Origin: an uncultured Clostridia bacterium
GTDB lineage: Bacteria; Bacillota; Clostridia; Oscillospirales; QAKW01
Length of the DNA: 64,000 nucleotides
NCBI GenBank assembly: GCA_944385895.1
Contig: CALWYZ010000001.1
Location: 104,879 to 168,878, forward strand
Direction of reading: 5' to 3'
The translations under genes and the position numbers were made by a program. The notes under the pieces are model-generated. The model was not told the DNA's origin and searched no databases. It was given only the letters and a program-made list of their open reading frames with translations. Below are positions 61,945 to 64,000 of the stretch, piece by piece (position 1 is the first letter of the stretch; each line of letters begins with the position of its first letter).

Positions 61945-63156
61945 TTATTCCCCACTTTTTTCTGCATTTTGCTCCCATCTGCTGCCGAAATCGCCCGCTT
62001 CGGGAAGCGGCATACCGCTCACCATCGCCTGCGCCGAGGAGAGTTTCGAACTGTAATCCAGATGGGCGTAAATGTTCGCCGTGGTGGAAAAATCCGAATG
62101 CCCCAGCCAGTCTTGAATCTGCTTGAGCGGCACGCCGTTGGCAAGCAAGAGAGATGCGCAGCTATGCCTGAGATCGTGGAAGCGCATTTTCTTCATGCCG
62201 TGCCGCTGGATGAAAGCAGGAAACTGGGATGTCAGATAGTCAGGCTTCATCCGCTCGCCCAACTCGTCCACGAACACAAAGCCGTCGTATTCGTAGTTGT
62301 AGCAGTTGCCGCAGACCTGCTTGTTCAGTTCCTGCGCCGCCTTGACCTCCGCAAAGTATTCCTTGAACCTTCCCACCAGCGGCAGAGTGCGCATACTGGA
62401 TTTGGTTTTTGCCGACTCCTGCTCAATGATCTGCGTTTTCCCGCCCATATTGACGGAGGTCACCGTCCGTTTGATGGTCAGCGTTCCCCGCTCAAAGTCG
62501 ATGGCGTCCCACTTGAGCCCCAGCACCTCGCCACGGCGCAGACCGTAAAAGGCGGCAACTAAAACGGGAAGTTCCAGCTTTGTACCCTTGACCACTTCAA
62601 ATAAGCGCTGAAGCTCCGCCGCATCCAGAAAGACCGGCTGGAAATCATTTTTCTTTGGACGGTCTACCTTCATTGCCACGTTCTGTGCTACCAGATCGGT
62701 TTTCATGGCGTATTTCAGCGCCTGATGGATCACAGCATGGTAGTGGATGACGGAATTGGGCTTGACGGTTTTCAGCTTTTCGGAATAAAACTGCTGGATG
62801 TGCCTTGCTTCCAAGTCCTTTAGGGTAATCGGCTTATTCCGGAAATAGGGCTCGATGGTCTGCTTCACCATGCTCTCATAGGAGCCGAAGGTGGTGGGTT
62901 TTACCCTGACCTTGACGATCTCCAGCCAGCCCAGCAGATAGTCGGCGAAGAGCATATTGGAACAAAGCTCGCCGATCTCTGCGGGCGGCTCAAAGGCGTT
63001 GCGGATTTTCACAAGCTCCGCTTCGGCCTTACGTTTGTTTCCCTTTTCGGGAAGTCCGGTGGATATGTACTTGACGTGCCGCTTGTTTTTGCTGTCGTAG
63101 AAGCTCAGCACGGCGTAGTAGTATCCCTTTTTAACCTGTAAATGTCCTGATACCAT
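61945..63156 (-). CDS. Tyrosine recombinase / site-specific integrase
   Basis: A 403-residue integrase of the Tn916/ICE and phage type. N-terminal arm-binding region, core-binding SAM-like domain (about 55-165), and catalytic residues: Arg in GLRRGEVLGLKW, HDLRHSCASLLL (His-x-x-Arg), WLGHSD (His) and the tyrosine in NIYAHLD. The start at 63156 follows CGGAGG; an in-frame ATG at 63189 lacks a binding site. The coding DNA is clearly GC-richer than the chromosome to its left. Its stop lies 117 bases from tRNA-Ser, the usual placement of an integrase next to its attachment site. Confidence 0.93.
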   Translation of the reverse strand: MVSGHLQVKKGYYYAVLSFYDSKNKRHVKYISTGLPEKGNKRKAEAELVKIRNAFEPPAEIGELCSNMLFADYLLGWLEIVKVRVKPTTFGSYESMVKQTIEPYFRNKPITLKDLEARHIQQFYSEKLKTVKPNSVIHYHAVIHQALKYAMKTDLVAQNVAMKVDRPKKNDFQPVFLDAAELQRLFEVVKGTKLELPVLVAAFYGLRRGEVLGLKWDAIDFERGTLTIKRTVTSVNMGGKTQIIEQESAKTKSSMRTLPLVGRFKEYFAEVKAAQELNKQVCGNCYNYEYDGFVFVDELGERMKPDYLTSQFPAFIQRHGMKKMRFHDLRHSCASLLLANGVPLKQIQDWLGHSDFSTTANIYAHLDYSSKLSSAQAMVSGMPLPEAGDFGSRWEQNAEKSGE

Positions 63157-63286
63157 ATTTGTTTTACCTCCGTTCTTTGTATTTGGCATTTACGGACAGT
63201 CCGGCACCGACAAGGCCATTGTACCCTGCCGGTACCGTTCTTTCCATTGTGCGAAGGTCGTGCTCCGCACACATTTGCGGTTCGAA

Positions 63287-64000
63287 TCAGCGGCTGTCCC
63301 TGTCCCGTTCCCGCCTGCGCCGCCATTGCTCCAACAGCTTGATGACCGTATCGTAAACCTGCTTGTCCGTGTAACTCTTCGGGAAATATTTGCGAATGTC
63401 CTCCCGCTTAAATTTATATTGCTCCTGCTGGTTGGGCTTCTGCTCAGCGAGGATGCTGTAAATCGTCTGGTCTTGCAGCACGCTCTCCTGCGAAAGCTTT
63501 TTTAAGCGTATTGCCTGTGCGTGGGACGGCGTGCAGTCGTTCAGTTCCATTGCGTTTAACAGCACTCGCTGTTCGGCCTTGTCTAAGTACGAAATCTCCA
63601 CGGCGGGATTGAAAGCGATTTTTCCGTCGTCCACCATTTCCAGAAGCTCGGGAATCAAGCAAGTTAAGCGGATATAACGTTGGACTTGATTTCTGCTTTC
63701 TCCGGCATCCATTGCCACCCTTTCATCGCTTCTGATTAACCTCGTCCCAACTTGGGACGAAGATATACCTTGATGCTTGATTGCATCCAGCTTCATCTTG
63801 TAGGCAAACGCCTTTTCACTGGGCAGAATATGCTCCCGTTGCAGGTTGGCGTCCACCATTGCAATCACCGCTTCATCGTCGCTCATCTCTCGAATGATTA
63901 CGGGCATTGTCTCGATACCCAGCACCTGACACGCCGCCAGCCTTCTGTGCCCGGAGATCAGCTCGTACCCGCCCTCCGGCAAAGGGCGGGCGAGCGCCGG
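63287..64000 (-). CDS. ParB/RepB/Spo0J-like protein (5' end outside the window)
   Basis: The visible 238 residues include the CTP/ParB motif SGHRRLAACQVLG, the segment MVDANLQREHILPSEKAFAYKMKLDA, a helix-turn-helix (ESRNQVQRYIRLTCLIPELL) and a C-terminal arm rich in Arg (LEQWRRRRERDRDSR). The frame stays open to the window edge, so the true start is beyond 64000. ParB proteins next to integrases usually belong to ICEs or plasmid-like elements. Composition is GC-rich like the integrase, supporting one transferred element. Confidence 0.88.
   Translation of the reverse strand, partial: PALARPLPEGGYELISGHRRLAACQVLGIETMPVIIREMSDDEAVIAMVDANLQREHILPSEKAFAYKMKLDAIKHQGISSSQVGTRLIRSDERVAMDAGESRNQVQRYIRLTCLIPELLEMVDDGKIAFNPAVEISYLDKAEQRVLLNAMELNDCTPSHAQAIRLKKLSQESVLQDQTIYSILAEQKPNQQEQYKFKREDIRKYFPKSYTDKQVYDTVIKLLEQWRRRRERDRDSR

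Noticed and set aside
61357..61978. Short open frames in the tRNA-Ser region (both strands)
   Set aside because: They run through tRNA and decayed tRNA sequence, and their translations contain tRNA-derived peptides, not protein-like ones.

Overview
The window looks like a chromosomal segment of a strictly anaerobic, low-to-mid GC Firmicute, most likely a Clostridia member of the Oscillospiraceae/Ruminococcaceae type. This rests on the gene set: class III ribonucleotide reductase with its activase, ThyX, HPr kinase/phosphorylase, Noc, AddAB, CsoR-CopA, a 2[4Fe-4S] ferredoxin, a T-box leader on serS, a glycine riboswitch, and many overlapping genes with strong GGAGG ribosome binding sites. The species cannot be named from sequence alone.

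Layout. 1-3.9 kb: a translationally coupled Gld-like ABC exporter (permease, GldG-like protein, DUF4340 protein). 4-8.5 kb (minus): a tight operon for a WecG/TagA-type glycosyltransferase, thyX, tmk, a DUF2156 protein, a DJ-1 protein and a CPBP protease. 8.6-11.5 kb: nrdD-nrdG behind a promoter with two NrdR-like boxes. 11.6-13.4 kb (minus): a Na+/amino-acid symporter under a glycine riboswitch. 13.4-16.3 kb: csoR-copA, with a second metal-binding domain at the CopA C-terminus preceded by its own ribosome binding site. 16.3-18.9 kb: a CapD-like sugar-nucleotide enzyme, and a GH27 alpha-galactosidase coupled to a tiny zinc-ribbon protein. 19.1-23.1 kb: a tandemly duplicated pair of membrane-anchored unknown proteins (A and B) around a start-less PPC-CHAT protease-like gene. 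This is the best candidate for an undescribed system.

23.2-34.2 kb is mostly housekeeping: recA-recX-rimO-pgsA-cysE-cysS, a PNPOx-like protein, a clan GH-A hydrolase, mnmG-rsmG and noc. 34.3-36.7 kb (minus): T-box-controlled serS followed by an AraC regulator. 36.9-39.3 kb: an ECF sigma factor with a large membrane-anchored partner. 39.4-49.7 kb (minus): a Ca2+-type P-ATPase with an unusual start-codon hairpin, addA, addB, a YjjG-like HAD phosphatase and a DUF1858 protein. 49.8-53.8 kb: a FemAB-like transferase, an alanine-racemase-like protein lacking the usual catalytic Tyr, a DNA polymerase III delta-prime-like protein and ricT. Then come ferredoxin, a membrane-bound XRE regulator, hprK-ROK kinase-CDF transporter (minus, CDF apparently starting at ACG), rpmB, an EamA transporter and two paired flavodoxin-fold proteins.

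The right end is the edge of a mobile element. An intact tRNA-Ser(CGA) at 61740-61828 is preceded by two decayed tRNA-Ser-like copies. It is followed by a tyrosine integrase and a ParB-like gene that runs off the window, in visibly GC-richer DNA. A 10-base motif is repeated around this junction.

Functionally, three themes recur: DNA precursor supply and repair (tmk, thyX, nrdDG, recA/recX, addAB, delta-prime), cell-envelope work (WecG, CapD-like, FemAB, PgsA, GldFG) and cation handling (CopA, Ca2+ ATPase, CDF, AGCS).
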